Shown piece after piece: positions 46,643-57,392 of a stretch of DNA of 64,000 nucleotides. Both the position numbers and the translations under genes were made by a program. Within the stretch, counting starts at the first letter, position 1; each line of letters begins with the position of its first letter. The notes beneath the pieces were generated by a model, which did no database searches, was not told the DNA's origin, and was given only the letters and a program-made list of their open reading frames with translations. The stretch covers positions 774,428-838,427 of the forward strand of contig JAKZHN010000011.1 in NCBI GenBank assembly GCA_037179335.1, read 5' to 3'. The stretch comes from Cyclaneusma minus. Lineage: Eukaryota; Ascomycota; Leotiomycetes; Marthamycetales; Marthamycetaceae.

Positions 46643-49249
46643 TGATTACGCCTACAACTAGGAACAAATTTCACTGCTGTGTCGGGTATCGGTATTTTGG
46701 TTTTCAGCCACTGTGCCGCTGGATGCCCCTTCATCTTTCTCCCCATGGGTGGTCAGCTTATTTTCGTCGTCTTCCTTTCAGGCTTCTATAAATATCTGTT
46801 CAACCTCAAGCTCCCTTTCTTTCCCCCAGACTTCCTACTCTCATACAGACAGCTTCACTAAAAGTCGAAGAGATTGACTAGGTGTCGATATCGACTCCCT
46901 CACGATCACGCCTAGGCGCTTATGGCCCCTGAGCACTTCGGCACTCGCCCTTCGGGTTGTATGGCAGTTCCCGGATCTCAGCACCTCTGTCAGAAGCGGA
47001 GTTGCTGTCGTGCCCTTCGCCGCTTCTCGCTCTTACTTGCTCCTGTCGTTTGCTACGTCTACTGCTGAACGCTGTCTCCTGTTGCTTGTCCAGACAAAGC
47101 TGATGCCATCCTCGCAAATTTCACCACCTCGACCAAGCTGGAGTCCATACCTCCTTAGCAGCCTGGTAGGATCTAATCTTGCTGTGGGTATAAATACACG
47201 TGTTGTGTCGACTCTCTTTCTTCTTCCAAGTGTTACCAATTGCCTGACAAGGAGTGACGGGTTTGTTACTACAGCATTGCATGAAATCGTTCCCGTTCGG
47301 GTTTCGTACATGTTTGATTCAGAGCTAAGAAGTAAGAACTCTCGAATTCCCAGCTCTTCAGCTTTACAGGCGATGAAGTAAACCCAGTACCCCAACAGAT
47401 TGCTGCTGTTGCTTATCCACGGTCCTGTCATATTGTAGCACGTCCTCGCTACATTCTTCATCGTCATCTTGGAAGGACTCTGGGTACGGATCTGTTCAAT
47501 CCTCAGTAATATAAATAAACCGGCCTGATTCTAGAGACGACTTCTCCTCCACGATCAACACGGAGGCGGAAAGGAATATACTTTGGGAAGCAAGGCCGTT
47601 GCTAGCCTGGGCGAGTCATGCTACCACTCCGGATATTCTCTCAGCATGGCATTGCGGCCATTGCCTTCGACCATCCAAGGCATGGCCAGAGAAATGACAG
47701 CCCGCACGAATCACTACTACTGTTCAACAAGCTGCTGTTGCCTAGCCGATGATTCTCGCTCACACCTTCTGCCACCGTTTTACGCTAGGCTCACATTCGC
47801 AAAGTCGAGACTACATTTCCTGCATCTTTGGATTCTTCAAGATCTATGAAAAAGTCGCTTTGTGCCATATCAACATTCTTTTCCAAGAACTAATATAGCC
47901 CTCTAGCTTAGCTTAGCGTTAGCGCTGGGCACCAGGATATGTGTTCTGGTGTTTGGCACGTCAATGCAACATTATCGACATCCTGTTTGATCCCTGCCGT
48001 GCCTGATATAACAAGAGTACGCCAAGATTCTATTGCTCAGGGTTTTGATATCCTGCAAAGCCGATAATCTCATCGCTTGTTGGCAAGTAGAGGAACGCGG
48101 GATTCGCATGTGTCCTCGGACGCTACCGAATTACACTCAGCTGTGCAGATTTGAGCGTTTCGCTGCTTTCGTACGGGCTCACACCTGTCGTGTCGATGTA
48201 AAGATGGTGCCGGGTGAGCTCGAGTGTGTTTGACTCATGAGCTGAAGCCTTGATCGAATATAAGTAGCCACACCCTTCGCTGTAGTGCTCTCTCTTTTCA
48301 TAGAAATAAATCCAGATATTACAAAGCGATTGCAAGACATTCGAAAGTCTGCTTACCTGCATGTTCCTGACGAGTTCAAACTTCCCTTCAATTTTCAATC
48401 CCCTAGATCCTAAGCCACGCCCCGGATGTCATCGGTATGCCAGGGTACCACTGTCGTTGGTGCTCGCTCCTGTTGGGAGTAAAAACCACCTACCTTCATC
48501 TCTGCTACGTCTACCGCTCGAGGTCTCGATGCCCACTAGTCGCTGATTGTCTCTTGCTTGTAGTCCGCTTGTTTCCTTCTCTACTTTCTTGCAAACAAAT
48601 ATAAATACTGCTTTGGCTTCGACCTGTTCGAACTCATGCCGCACAGAGGCAGATGATCGCGTCCATGACGAGCACTTGGATGCAAGAAGAAAATCAAATA
48701 GTACTTTTCCTCACCCAGCCCTCAGTTAGATCTTCGCTGCATGTGAGTCACAAGTCCAAATGCAGGGGTCTTCAGTCGTTGATTTAGTGATTTCTGCTGT
48801 TGCTTGACCGTGCTACTGCCGTACTGCTGTGAAGCCATGTACCTAGCTTTCAACGTGTCTTGGCTGTGAATCTCACATGATCCTAGCTTGGAGTACTATA
48901 AATTAAACCCAAAAAGGATCACTTTCAAAGTAACTCTTTCAAGGTGGCGCAACAGTACGATGTGATTTCTTCTGGCATCAACCACTGGGAAGTTTGTTAG
49001 ACTATCACCCTTTATCAAACGGTCTCACTTTCATGTCCTCTCACTTACCACTGTCAATTATGTGTGTTTTGTTTTTTCCTTAGACTCTGATATCTTTCGG
49101 ATTGCTTCGTACTGTGGGCTGGGTAAGATACTGCTGTTTAAACGGCCTGCTATCATAGTTACCAGCCAACCGCCGCGATTCTTCCCCTTTCCTTTCCCCA
49201 GCACAGGCCGGATGTTTGTATCGAATCGACGTATTTCCATCCGCCCCTT

Positions 49250-49267
49250 CCCCCCCCCCCCCCCCCC
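49250..49267 (+). repeat. Run of 18 C residues
   Basis: An uninterrupted C18 tract lies inside array C, within CT-rich sequence. It could form i-motif or G-quadruplex structure and is prone to length errors in assembly. Confidence 0.85.
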
Positions 49268-50331
49268 AAGGACACTCATGGCACGACCGTGGACAGCAGG
49301 GGTAGGGTAGTGTCCTAAGCGAGTACTAAGTGGCTACGCACCAGTCTAGAACACGGAGCCTCTATTGTCTAAAGTTCGTGCAAAGGCTCACAAATTCATG
49401 GAAAGTTTTTGTGTGGAAGATAGACGTGGTCGAGTGGTTTTGGCTGCTGGCGTGTCCGTCAAGAACTGTCACAGGCATCACTGGAGCACAATCCGGCACC
49501 TGGCTCTGACGAGGTGATTTTTTCCCGCTTAGCTCCTCTTTCTCAGCTTCCACCGGCTATAAATAAGATTGCCCTCCAGTTTTCGCTTTCCAGATTTGAG
49601 GATCTGGCGAGAGAGATGGATTTTGTGGGGTGGTTACGTTCAAATGTCCTCGAAACGAGGACACCGGTAATCTCTGAACTCTGGAATGCATGCTGGTATC
49701 TTACCCACATTGCCAGGACTGAATAGTCACCATCGGGTGAGTCTAGTTGCTGTCATCTCCGTCAAGCGCTGTCAAAAGAGTCCCTGGAACTCAAGCTGAT
49801 GGTTGGCACTAGCGAGGTGACTCTTTCTCGCCCGCCTTTCTGTTTGACCTCCAAGAGATGCAAATAACACTGCTATTCCCTAACACCATTCTTCTTCAAC
49901 AGCAACTAGAATCTCATCTTTGTAACAAAACGTGGCTGTAGCATATCGTGTCCAAGTGCGCTACGTGCCGATCCTGCTATGTATGCTCTCTGCGCATTCG
50001 ACTCTCGAATACAAGGTTCTAATTGCATCAAAGCTTTGGCGATGAGAATGCCGCCGTTGACTGCATACGCTGCTGTCAACTTCTCCGAGACATTCCTCTC
50101 CAGTAGTCGTTTTTTGCCAGGGTATAAATAACTCTTCCCTCCCCAACCAAATTCGAATCCAAGAACACAAAAAAAGATCCATGGCGGTGATGTTGAAGGA
50201 TGTTGTGGGCAAGTGCTAAGCGGCTATATTCCGACCAGAAGATGGGTCTCCTCTGCGCTTCGATGTCTAGGAACTCATCTTTCTGGCATCTAGACTTTCG
50301 GTGGTTGAAAATCCACTCATGGTTGAAGGCT

Positions 50332-50444
50332 GCTGCTGTCGAGTCCGCCAAGCTGCTGTCACAGGCCACAAGTATCTGTCGAGCCTCCGATTCACTGGCG
50401 ACATGTCTTTCCCCAGGAGAATCTCCTCGCTAAGAGTATAAATA
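50332..50444 (+). promoter_or_regulatory. Array C promoter unit
   Basis: GCTGCTGTC (50332) is followed by a second GCTGCTGTC and then by ATCTGTCGAGC, with about 20-22 bp between successive CTGTC cores. TATAAATA follows at 50437. Confidence 0.55.
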
Positions 50445-50930
50445 GAACTGCTCTTCCCTGCCAAAGTCTCCTCCAGGAGCGAATTGTCATCTCGAGGATT
50501 TCATGGTGTAAGGTAGTGTGGTACACTTGAGTATCGAGAGCGCGCTCTGGCTCTAGGGCTCAATTACAGGTCTTTCTCTCATTGAGACTTTTGGTGCCGA
50601 ACAAAGTATTGTCGATTATGTAGAACTGCTGTCGATTCGGCCAAGCTATTGTCACAACTCGCAAGTATCTGTCAACGCTCCCACTTTAGGGGAAGCGTCT
50701 CTTTCCCACAATTCCTTGCCTCTCAGAGGTATAAATAGCACCGTTTTCTCTGCCAGATTCTCCCCCAAGAATGGACAATATCAGAGCAGGCATTTGATGC
50801 ATAGTGTGGCACGCGTATAAACACCAGGAGATGAAGGACAGCCAACCCATCGATCTAGATTTGAACTTGGTCTTGTTCTGAAGTGTGGATTACCTCTTTG
50901 TTTCACAGCCATCGAATTGCGCGAAGCTAA

Positions 50931-51041
50931 GCTGCTGTCCAGGCCGCTAAGTCACCGTCACAGCTCATAAGCATCTGTCGAGCTTCAGGTTTTCTAGCGA
51001 GACGTCTTTTCCTAGGAAAGGTTCCTTCCCAGGTATAAATA
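50931..51041 (+). promoter_or_regulatory. Array C promoter unit
   Basis: GCTGCTGTC is followed by CCGTCAC and ATCTGTCGAGC, then by TATAAATA at 51034. The start-region motif CTCCAAGAATG follows about 30 bp after the TATA. Confidence 0.55.
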
Positions 51042-51247
51042 GCTCTATTCTTCCCCGTCAGACTCTCCTCCAAGAATGAACAACTCCACTCCAACCTCAA
51101 TGGTTAGTGTGGACTATAGGAAACATTTATAAACATCAGAAGCTGAAGAACACTCAATCTGTCGGTCTAGATGCGAGAGTGCGCTGCGGCGATTTTGCTC
51201 CGGAATTTAGATAAAAGTCCTTGCTTCATAGCCGTCGGTTCCATGGA

Positions 51248-51360
51248 GCTGCTGTCGAGACCGCGAAGTCACTGACACAACTCACCAGTTTCTGTCGGGC
51301 TCCAACTTATTAACGAGCCATCTTTCCCCACTGAAGCCATGATTTTTTAGGGTATAAATA
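51248..51360 (+). promoter_or_regulatory. Array C promoter unit
   Basis: GCTGCTGTC (51248) is followed by CACTGACAC and TTCTGTCGGGC, then by TATAAATA at 51353. The 97-bp gap equals that of the units at 50332 and 51570. Confidence 0.55.
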
Positions 51361-52251
51361 GTACTTCTCTCCCCATAAGAGTCTCCTTCAGAAATGCGCC
51401 ATTTAGCATGAAAATTCAGGGATAGTGGTAGTACGCGTGTACGAACACCAAAAGAAGCAATAAGCCAGGTCATCGATGTAGATACGGCTGCTCTCTGTTT
51501 CTGGACTATGAATACGCTTATTCCATCAAAGTCTTTGGTATCGAGGAAGTCATTGTCGAGTGGGTTCGACTGCTGTCGGCTCGGCTTTGCCACTTGTCAC
51601 TCGCTACAGATACATTTCGAGTTCCAACTCCACAAGTGAGGCGAATTTCTCATGCGCCCGACCTCACCAGAGGTATAAATAACACTGCTCTTCCCCACCT
51701 AATGTCCTTCCAGCAATGGTAATGTGCATGATTTGGCAATATTCTGCCCATGGGAGCTGTGGTACAGGTGAATAAACAGCAGGAGGGCCCGGTCACCGCT
51801 GCAAAATAAGACTGTTCTGGTTCTGAATCCTATATGCTCTTATTTCGTCAAGGTTTCGATATCAAAATAGTCACCCCCATCCCCGAACATGATCAGCTGC
51901 TGTCGACTCGGCCAAGCACCGTCATAACCTCCGAGTAGATGCCTCTTCTTCGAGTGCCCGGGTAGACGGCTCAATACGACTTGACAAGCGAGACATCTTT
52001 CCTCATACGCCCTTTCTTCTCATGGGTATAAAAAGCACTGCTCTCCCCAATAATAATCTGCTTCAAGAAAAAGAGACCTACAGACTGCCGGACGTGTTGT
52101 GGTGTGCAGTGTCCCAGTACTAAGCGGCTACGCACCGATCTGGCCAACAGCAACTGGTCAGGATTCTCTCTTTGGTCTGGAATCCAGAATACTAGTTTCT
52201 CTTATTTCATCAAACCTTTAGCGGTGAAGAAAGAACTGCTCAATATGCCTA

Positions 52252-52406
52252 GCTGCTGTCGAGTCAGTCAAGCCACTGTCACAACGCAAAAATACGTCGT
52301 AGCTACCTGTCCTTCCAGCTCCCTAGCTGAGGGCTCATGACAAGTTCATAACTTGGCTAGCGACACATCCTTACTCATAAATTCTTCCCTGCTAGAAGTA
52401 TAAATA
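52252..52406 (+). promoter_or_regulatory. Array C promoter unit
   Basis: GCTGCTGTC (52252) is followed by CCACTGTCAC and then by TATAAATAGCACC at 52399. It has the longest box-to-TATA gap (139 bp) among the clear units. Confidence 0.5.
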
Positions 52407-53548
52407 GCACCGCTCCCCCACCAAAGTCAATTTCAGGAAACAACACAGAAGAAGTCCCGCAAGATGTGGTATTATAACGAATCCCAGGATCAAGACAGGC
52501 AACTCAGCCCTAACCAATTTCAACACGCATGCTCTCAGCGCTCTGGAACCTGGAATACATGCCAATATCCTCAAAAGCTTTCGCTGGCGTGAATAGACCC
52601 ACTGTCAGACAAACCCGCCTGCTGTCATTCCCTCGTCGGTATTGCGGAAAGTGGTTTGTGAAAGCCTCCTCAGCCCTCCCCTCAACTCCCAAAGGTATAA
52701 ATAGCACTGCTCTTTCCACCCAGAAGCTACTCCAAGAATTATGAACGAATCACCCCACCGTAGGATATTGGAACAGAGTGGTGGTGTGACACATGTAAGC
52801 ATCCAGGGCAGCCAACTGGGTGGTCTGATTCTGGCTTGATTCGTGAGTAAGTAGGCTCCAACATTCGATGGCCATTCTTCCATACTTCCAGGCGCCACCA
52901 GATCCTATATTGAAGCTGCGAAACCGTTACCCCCAAACAAACCTGTCTGCCGTCGTTCCCTCGTCAAAATTGCGCAAATTGGTTTTGAAGGCCCTCTCCC
53001 CAACCTTCCCAAAGGTATAAATACCCTTGTTCTTCCCACGCATATCCTCCCCAGGAATCTATATCTCTTCCATATGTGGCATCGGAGCGGATTGGTGATG
53101 TGATACCTAGGCATGTCTAAGCACCGAGTGTAGTCAACTTTGTGATCTGATCGTGGCCTGGTTCGTGAGTAAGTAGGCTCCGGTGTTCGTCAATCGTGTT
53201 TCCATATCGGGCTCCACAAGTTTTTACGTTGAAGCAGTTACCCCCAAACAACATGTCTGCTGTCGTTCCCTTGTCGGAATTGCGGAAAGTGGTTGTGAAG
53301 GGCCCCCAGCCGTCCGTCTCAATGGTATAAAAAGAACTGCTCTTTCCACCCAGAAGCTAATCCAAGAATACATATGGTCACCCGATCATAGTACTCGATT
53401 GGATTAGTGCCGTGGCATGTGTAAGCACCCACCTTAGCTAACTCGGTGATCTTTAATCATGGTTTGATTCCTTCAAGTAGACTCCGATCTTGCTTCTTCC
53501 ATACGTCATCCAAAATTTATGTCGGAGCAGTCACAGTCAAGCAAGCCT

Positions 53549-53850
53549 AGCTGCTGTCATTCATACCCCTTACCACCGCCATCCTCTCTCGCTGACGACA
53601 AATCTCCTCGCATCCCCTCTCACATCCCCTCTCGCCAAATCTAGCTGCGACACATCGTCCTTGTTTCTAAGAAACCGATCCTCTAATTCGATTTCGAATC
53701 CCATTTTCCTAGATGCAAACTTTAGGATCGCTGATCGCTCGATCCACAATTCCCTCAATTCTTCCTTCGACTACGATCAGGATTGAAGAAGAAGTTGACA
53801 GGCCAGGCCACAGGCTTTATATACCTCTGTTCCCAGGGGCCTTCGTGCCG
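53549..53850 (-). repeat. Array A-type unit at the right end of array C
   Basis: GCTGCTGTC (about 53550) is followed by CCACCGCC-rich sequence as in array A. A minus-strand TATA (TTTATATA on the plus strand, 53817-53824) then has CTTCTTCTTCAATCC downstream, again as in array A. Array C therefore ends in a unit of the other subfamily and opposite strand. Confidence 0.6.
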
Positions 53851-54008
53851 ATCACGAGACCAAAAGTGACGTACATCCCTCCTCCAAGAAGTTCCTACGG
53901 CTTCATACAGTGGCACGAAAAAAAATCTGCATACCCCTCCCCCTCCGGGCCCTCCGGGGGCTTTTCGCACTCATCACGCGTCAGCCATTTCCGCGATAAC
54001 TTGGATTT

Positions 54009-54129
54009 TCTCTAATTGCCTACCTGAGCGGTTTCTAATTAGTAATTACGTGGGGTCGATTGGAAGCTGCGTGCTTGCCCCTGGCAAGCCCGACTATCTC
54101 TAATTACCTACCTGAGCGGTTTCTAATTA
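54009..54129 (+). repeat. 33-bp direct repeat, two copies
   Basis: Copies at 54009-54041 and 54097-54129 differ at one base. Each begins TCTCTAATT, contains CCTACCTGAGCGG and ends TTTCTAATTA. The 55 bp between them include a short inverted repeat, CTTGCC/GGCAAG. It may be a footprint of a small mobile element or a duplicated binding site. Confidence 0.85.
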
Positions 54130-54629
54130 CTTTAGCCAAATCAAGTAATCAAATGCATCCAAATGCTTGAGATATCAGCCGCGAACTCAGTTTGGTCGGG
54201 GCCAGGATGAAGGGGTATGCAGACTTTTTACACTGTCACTGTACACGCCACCGTACTATGTCTCGGGGTGGATTGTATGGCTCTCTGTTTCAGATCACTC
54301 CCAAAAACAGTCGGTCACATTCTGGGCGGATAGGAAAATGCTTCGATTGATCGCTCTTTCTATGCCCGATGCCATGCATGTAAAAGCCTTCGTAGCCACA
54401 AGGCTCAAGCAACTTGTGTTGCAAGCAATGTCCCAGCTTCACAGATCGATGAAAAGCGCAGATCCCAGATGCCTCATGTCTAGAATTCCAGGATGCGATG
54501 CCAGGATGCCATGCCTCCCAAACGCAAAGAAAATGCTGCAGCAGAGCAACGCCATTGCCTACGTATCGCCTAGGCACCCTAATCCGCCTCATCTATCCGT
54601 CCATGCCATCTCATTCCCTTTTATCCATC

Positions 54630-56672
54630 TCACTCATCATCCTCAAAATCACTCTCCCCCACCTCAACCCCCCACTCCACCTCACTCTCCTCACTCTCCC
54701 AATTCCTCTCCACCACATCCCCCACCTCCTCATTCAACAACTCCCCCACCTCACTACTCTCCTTCAGCACCCCCCTCGCCTCTTCCTCGTTCATTTTCAA
54801 ATCATCCATCACCAGCAGCGTAGCCAGCTCCGGCACCACCACCGCATCCACATACCCCGCCACGCCCCTCGACGCCACCAATCGATCCCTCGGCGCCAAC
54901 TCTCTCAACTTCGCATTAAACTTGGCAATCACCCATTCGCTCATCGCCCTCTGTCCCCGTGGTCCATAATATCCTGGATTATACAGTGTTCCCAAGTTCA
55001 TAGCTTGTTTGAGCGTGCGTTGTTCGCCCTTGTCCACAGTCTCCTGAAGCACGGTGCGGAAATGCGATTTCGCGTTCAAGGTAAGCAAGGACTTGATGCG
55101 GGATTGGTATTTGGATAAGCGCTTCTCGAATTCGTCCCAGTCAATGTTCGGATAGCCCTTCTCTACACACAGTTGCTTGGCATCGTGTTTCTTGTGCAAA
55201 GCGCAGAAGCGCGATTCCTCACGGATGTTCATTTGGTAGGTAGTGTTCTTCTTGTAGAATTCTGCATCGACGGGCTTTTTGCACATGGGACAGCGGGGGG
55301 CGGTAGTGTCGGGGGTTTCGGATAGAGATAGTGTGCGTTCGGCGGGAGTTTCGAGTAAGTCGTCGACGTATTGCTGGGCGGATGGAGGAAGTTGAGTTGG
55401 GTCGATGTCGAGGGAACTGTCCAAGGTATCGAGGGTTTGAAAGACGGGGCGTGGTCGGAGGGGAGTTTCCTGAGAGGTAGGTTTCGAGAGGTTTTCTTTG
55501 TCGGAAGAGGCAAAGATGTCGTCTGAGGGCATTCGGAAGACGGGCCCTTTGCGCGCAATGGGAGAGGTGGCCTCAGGGGGTTCGTTCTCCTTGTATTGCG
55601 CAGTCTGGGAGGGCGTATTCATGACGGAAGAAGGCTGAGACAGAGTGTTGAAAACCGGCTTCGTCTCCGGTGTATCCTCAATCGCATCTGGCATCATGAA
55701 TTTCGGCGGCGCTGGGCGCACATCCTCCTCATCCACCTTCTTGGATTTCGTCTTTGGACTGGCACTGCTCAGATCAGAGGCCGGCTTCTTGAACTTTGCT
55801 CTGTTTGGCGAATCGTTCATTCCCACCTTGACAGCTTTATTGCTCAATGTGCCCTGACTGCTCTTGGGCTGGCTGCTCTTCTGACGGTAGGATTTTTTCA
55901 CCTTGCCATTCCTCGATTTCTGGCTAAGGCTCGAATCCAGCCAGGGGAATGCATTGCCTAGGCCCACTTCTTCAGAGCCATTCACATCCAGATGCTCCCT
56001 CTTCAATGGGCTGGATTTCTTGGTACCTTGACTTCCATTGGCACTTCCTCCAGTGCTTCGCGGTGCCGATGAGTCTGGAACCTCTGGCTTCGTCTTGTGC
56101 AGACCGACCTGCGCCCTTGCTTCCTTTTCGTCCATGGCGCGTTTGGTCTTCGGGTCCAGCTCATCTGGCTCCGTGATGGAATCTTGACTGCTCGCGGGGG
56201 GTTGATTTCGTTTTCCTCTCGTCGAGCGCCTTGTTCTTTCCTCGGGCTGAGATGACGGCGCACTTTTCGGCACAGGGTGTACATACTTGCTGCTGAACAT
56301 TGCCAATTGCGCCTGCTCTCTCGCATCGCGTGGGCTGAGTTGAGGACTCTTTGCTCGGTTTGCAGGCTTCTTGTTCGTGAACGTCGTAGGCTTGATAGGA
56401 TCTCCCATGATGTTCTTGCGCACCGCACCGAAGCCTAGGGAAGGGCCAGCCAATTCGTCTTCGTCAGAGCTGATTTCGACAGGCGGTGCATCGATTGCGC
56501 CGTCTTTGAGTCGCGCATCGCGGGTTGCAGCTCGATTGCTCGCCATCTTGTCGAAGCTATTCTGTTGCTCGCGCTTGTCTCTCCCAACTTGAGATAGAAG
56601 AGGAGGACGACTTGAATTCAAGTCGTGTCTGCTCAAGCCAACTCTGCGAGGACGGTGTGAGGAGTATGACAT
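54630..56672 (-). CDS. RTC4: RTC4-like protein, about 680 aa
   Basis: RTC4 (restriction of telomere capping) is a chromatin-associated fungal protein defined by a C-terminal RTC4-like domain. Here the last 210 or so residues show that domain: a zinc-like pair CPMCKK, a FCALHKKHDAKQLC segment, and the hallmark YNPGYYGPRG. It ends in a strongly acidic tail (EEVGDVVERNWESEESE and beyond). The preceding 450 residues are disordered, rich in Ser, Pro and Lys, with nuclear-signal-like KKP and RKNI stretches. The open frame extends upstream to 56807 only by a non-ATG codon, so I start at ATG 56672; MASNRAATRD at 56546 is an alternative. It is divergent from EMC6 across 279 bp, a likely shared promoter. 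Confidence 0.82.
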   Translation of the reverse strand: MSYSSHRPRRVGLSRHDLNSSRPPLLSQVGRDKREQQNSFDKMASNRAATRDARLKDGAIDAPPVEISSDEDELAGPSLGFGAVRKNIMGDPIKPTTFTNKKPANRAKSPQLSPRDAREQAQLAMFSSKYVHPVPKSAPSSQPEERTRRSTRGKRNQPPASSQDSITEPDELDPKTKRAMDEKEARAQVGLHKTKPEVPDSSAPRSTGGSANGSQGTKKSSPLKREHLDVNGSEEVGLGNAFPWLDSSLSQKSRNGKVKKSYRQKSSQPKSSQGTLSNKAVKVGMNDSPNRAKFKKPASDLSSASPKTKSKKVDEEDVRPAPPKFMMPDAIEDTPETKPVFNTLSQPSSVMNTPSQTAQYKENEPPEATSPIARKGPVFRMPSDDIFASSDKENLSKPTSQETPLRPRPVFQTLDTLDSSLDIDPTQLPPSAQQYVDDLLETPAERTLSLSETPDTTAPRCPMCKKPVDAEFYKKNTTYQMNIREESRFCALHKKHDAKQLCVEKGYPNIDWDEFEKRLSKYQSRIKSLLTLNAKSHFRTVLQETVDKGEQRTLKQAMNLGTLYNPGYYGPRGQRAMSEWVIAKFNAKLRELAPRDRLVASRGVAGYVDAVVVPELATLLVMDDLKMNEEEARGVLKESSEVGELLNEEVGDVVERNWESEESEVEWGVEVGESDFEDDE

Positions 56673-56951
56673 GTCATGGGCGAAAGCATTGCTGGATAGC
56701 TGTGAAGTTGTTGACGCGTTCAGGATCTGTTGAAAGACGCGACTGTCGGTGTAAGCGAAGCCCGACTCTCGGATAATCCGCCAATCTCGGTCCGAACCAT
56801 CCCGCAATACGGCAGAGCATCAACCTAAGCTTCACCTCGAGCTTAAGCACAGCTACAGCTACAGCTACAGCTCCACAACCTGCAATCACAAAAACACCAC
56901 TCAATCGCCCAGTTGATTCCCGGTGCTGCCACCAGCGACCCCTCTCCCAAA
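56673..56951. promoter_or_regulatory. Divergent promoter of RTC4 and EMC6
   Basis: This is a compact region between two divergent start codons. It contains four perfect ACAGCT copies at 56849-56872 near the EMC6 side, either a simple repeat or a cluster of identical sites. Confidence 0.5.
56849..56872. repeat. (ACAGCT)4 microsatellite
   Basis: Four exact tandem copies of a hexamer lie in the leader region of EMC6. The length is likely polymorphic. Confidence 0.9.
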
Positions 56952-57392
56952 ATGGCGCCCACAGAACGAGAGCTCCAAATCTCCCCCATCGTGCAAGAAT
57001 CCGTCATTCACAACACCAAGGTGCTCAACTCTCTTCCCCCAATATCACAACTCCTTCCACCCACCCACTCACTAACACCCCCCTCGCAGACAATCACCAA
57101 CCTCCACAACCTAACCGCCTCCCTCTTCGGCATCGCCGCCGGCATCCTCGGTCTCGAAAACACCCTCGGCTTCCTCTTCTACGCCCTCTTCACCCTCTTC
57201 GTCTCCTTCCTCGTCTACATCCTGCGCGTCCGCCCCGCTTCCATACCTTCCACATCTTCGAATAAGAGGATACCGGGGCAGACAACGACTTATTTTCGCA
57301 CTGCGATGGAATTTTGGAGTGGAGGGTTGATGGATGGATTGAGTGGCTTTGTGTTGACTTGGACGCTGTTTTATGGGTTGGTTAGAGCTTAG
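56952..57392 (+). CDS. EMC6: ER membrane complex subunit 6 (EMC6), 123 aa, 2 exons
   Basis: EMC6 is a small membrane subunit of the ER membrane protein complex, which inserts transmembrane segments into the ER bilayer. The exons are 56952-57020 and 57090-57392. The 69-nt intron has an unusual GTGCTC donor, a CACTAAC branch-like site and a CAG acceptor; as a multiple of three, it leaves the unspliced frame open. Splicing joins SVIHNTK to TITNLHNLTASLFGIAAG, the family signature, and gives 123 residues, the expected length. Hydrophobic segments follow (GILGLENTLGFLFYALFTLF and a C-terminal FVLTWTLFYGLV). The start is ATG 56952 (AAAATGGCG). Confidence 0.88.
   Translation: MAPTERELQISPIVQESVIHNTKVLNSLPPISQLLPPTHSLTPPSQTITNLHNLTASLFGIAAGILGLENTLGFLFYALFTLFVSFLVYILRVRPASIPSTSSNKRIPGQTTTYFRTAMEFWSGGLMDGLSGFVLTWTLFYGLVRA

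Larger units (their letters stand above)
46643..53540 (+). repeat. Array C: about 19 rightward promoter-like units
   Basis: Plus-strand TATA boxes lie at 46787, 47189, 47510, 48259, 48600, 48897, 49558, 49859 (weak), 50123, 50437, 50730, 51034, 51353, 51674, 52027, 52399, 52696, 53016 and 53326. From 49558 on the spacing is 264-372 bp, mostly 293-321. Most have the form GGTATAAATAGCACTGCTC followed by CCCC-rich sequence and CTCCAAGAAT. A GCTGCTGTC box precedes them at 50332, 50636, 50931, 51248, 51570, 51896, 52252, 52619 and 53257, with gaps of 97, 87, 95, 97, 97, 123, 139, 70 and 62 bp. CTGTC recurs once or twice more between box and TATA. Segments such as GTGTAAGCACC recur after the TATA, but no reading frame does. 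Candidate short non-coding transcripts of at most about 200 nt. Confidence 0.75.

Noticed and set aside
7231..53850. Idea that array units are tandem solo LTRs or MITEs
   Set aside because: No terminal inverted repeats or target duplications border the units, the spacing is regular, and conservation is limited to promoter-like boxes. The true LTRs in the window do not resemble them.
54498..55118. 206-codon plus-strand frame opposite RTC4
   Set aside because: An antisense shadow of the acidic, Glu-rich C-terminus of RTC4, read as His/Leu/Pro repeats.
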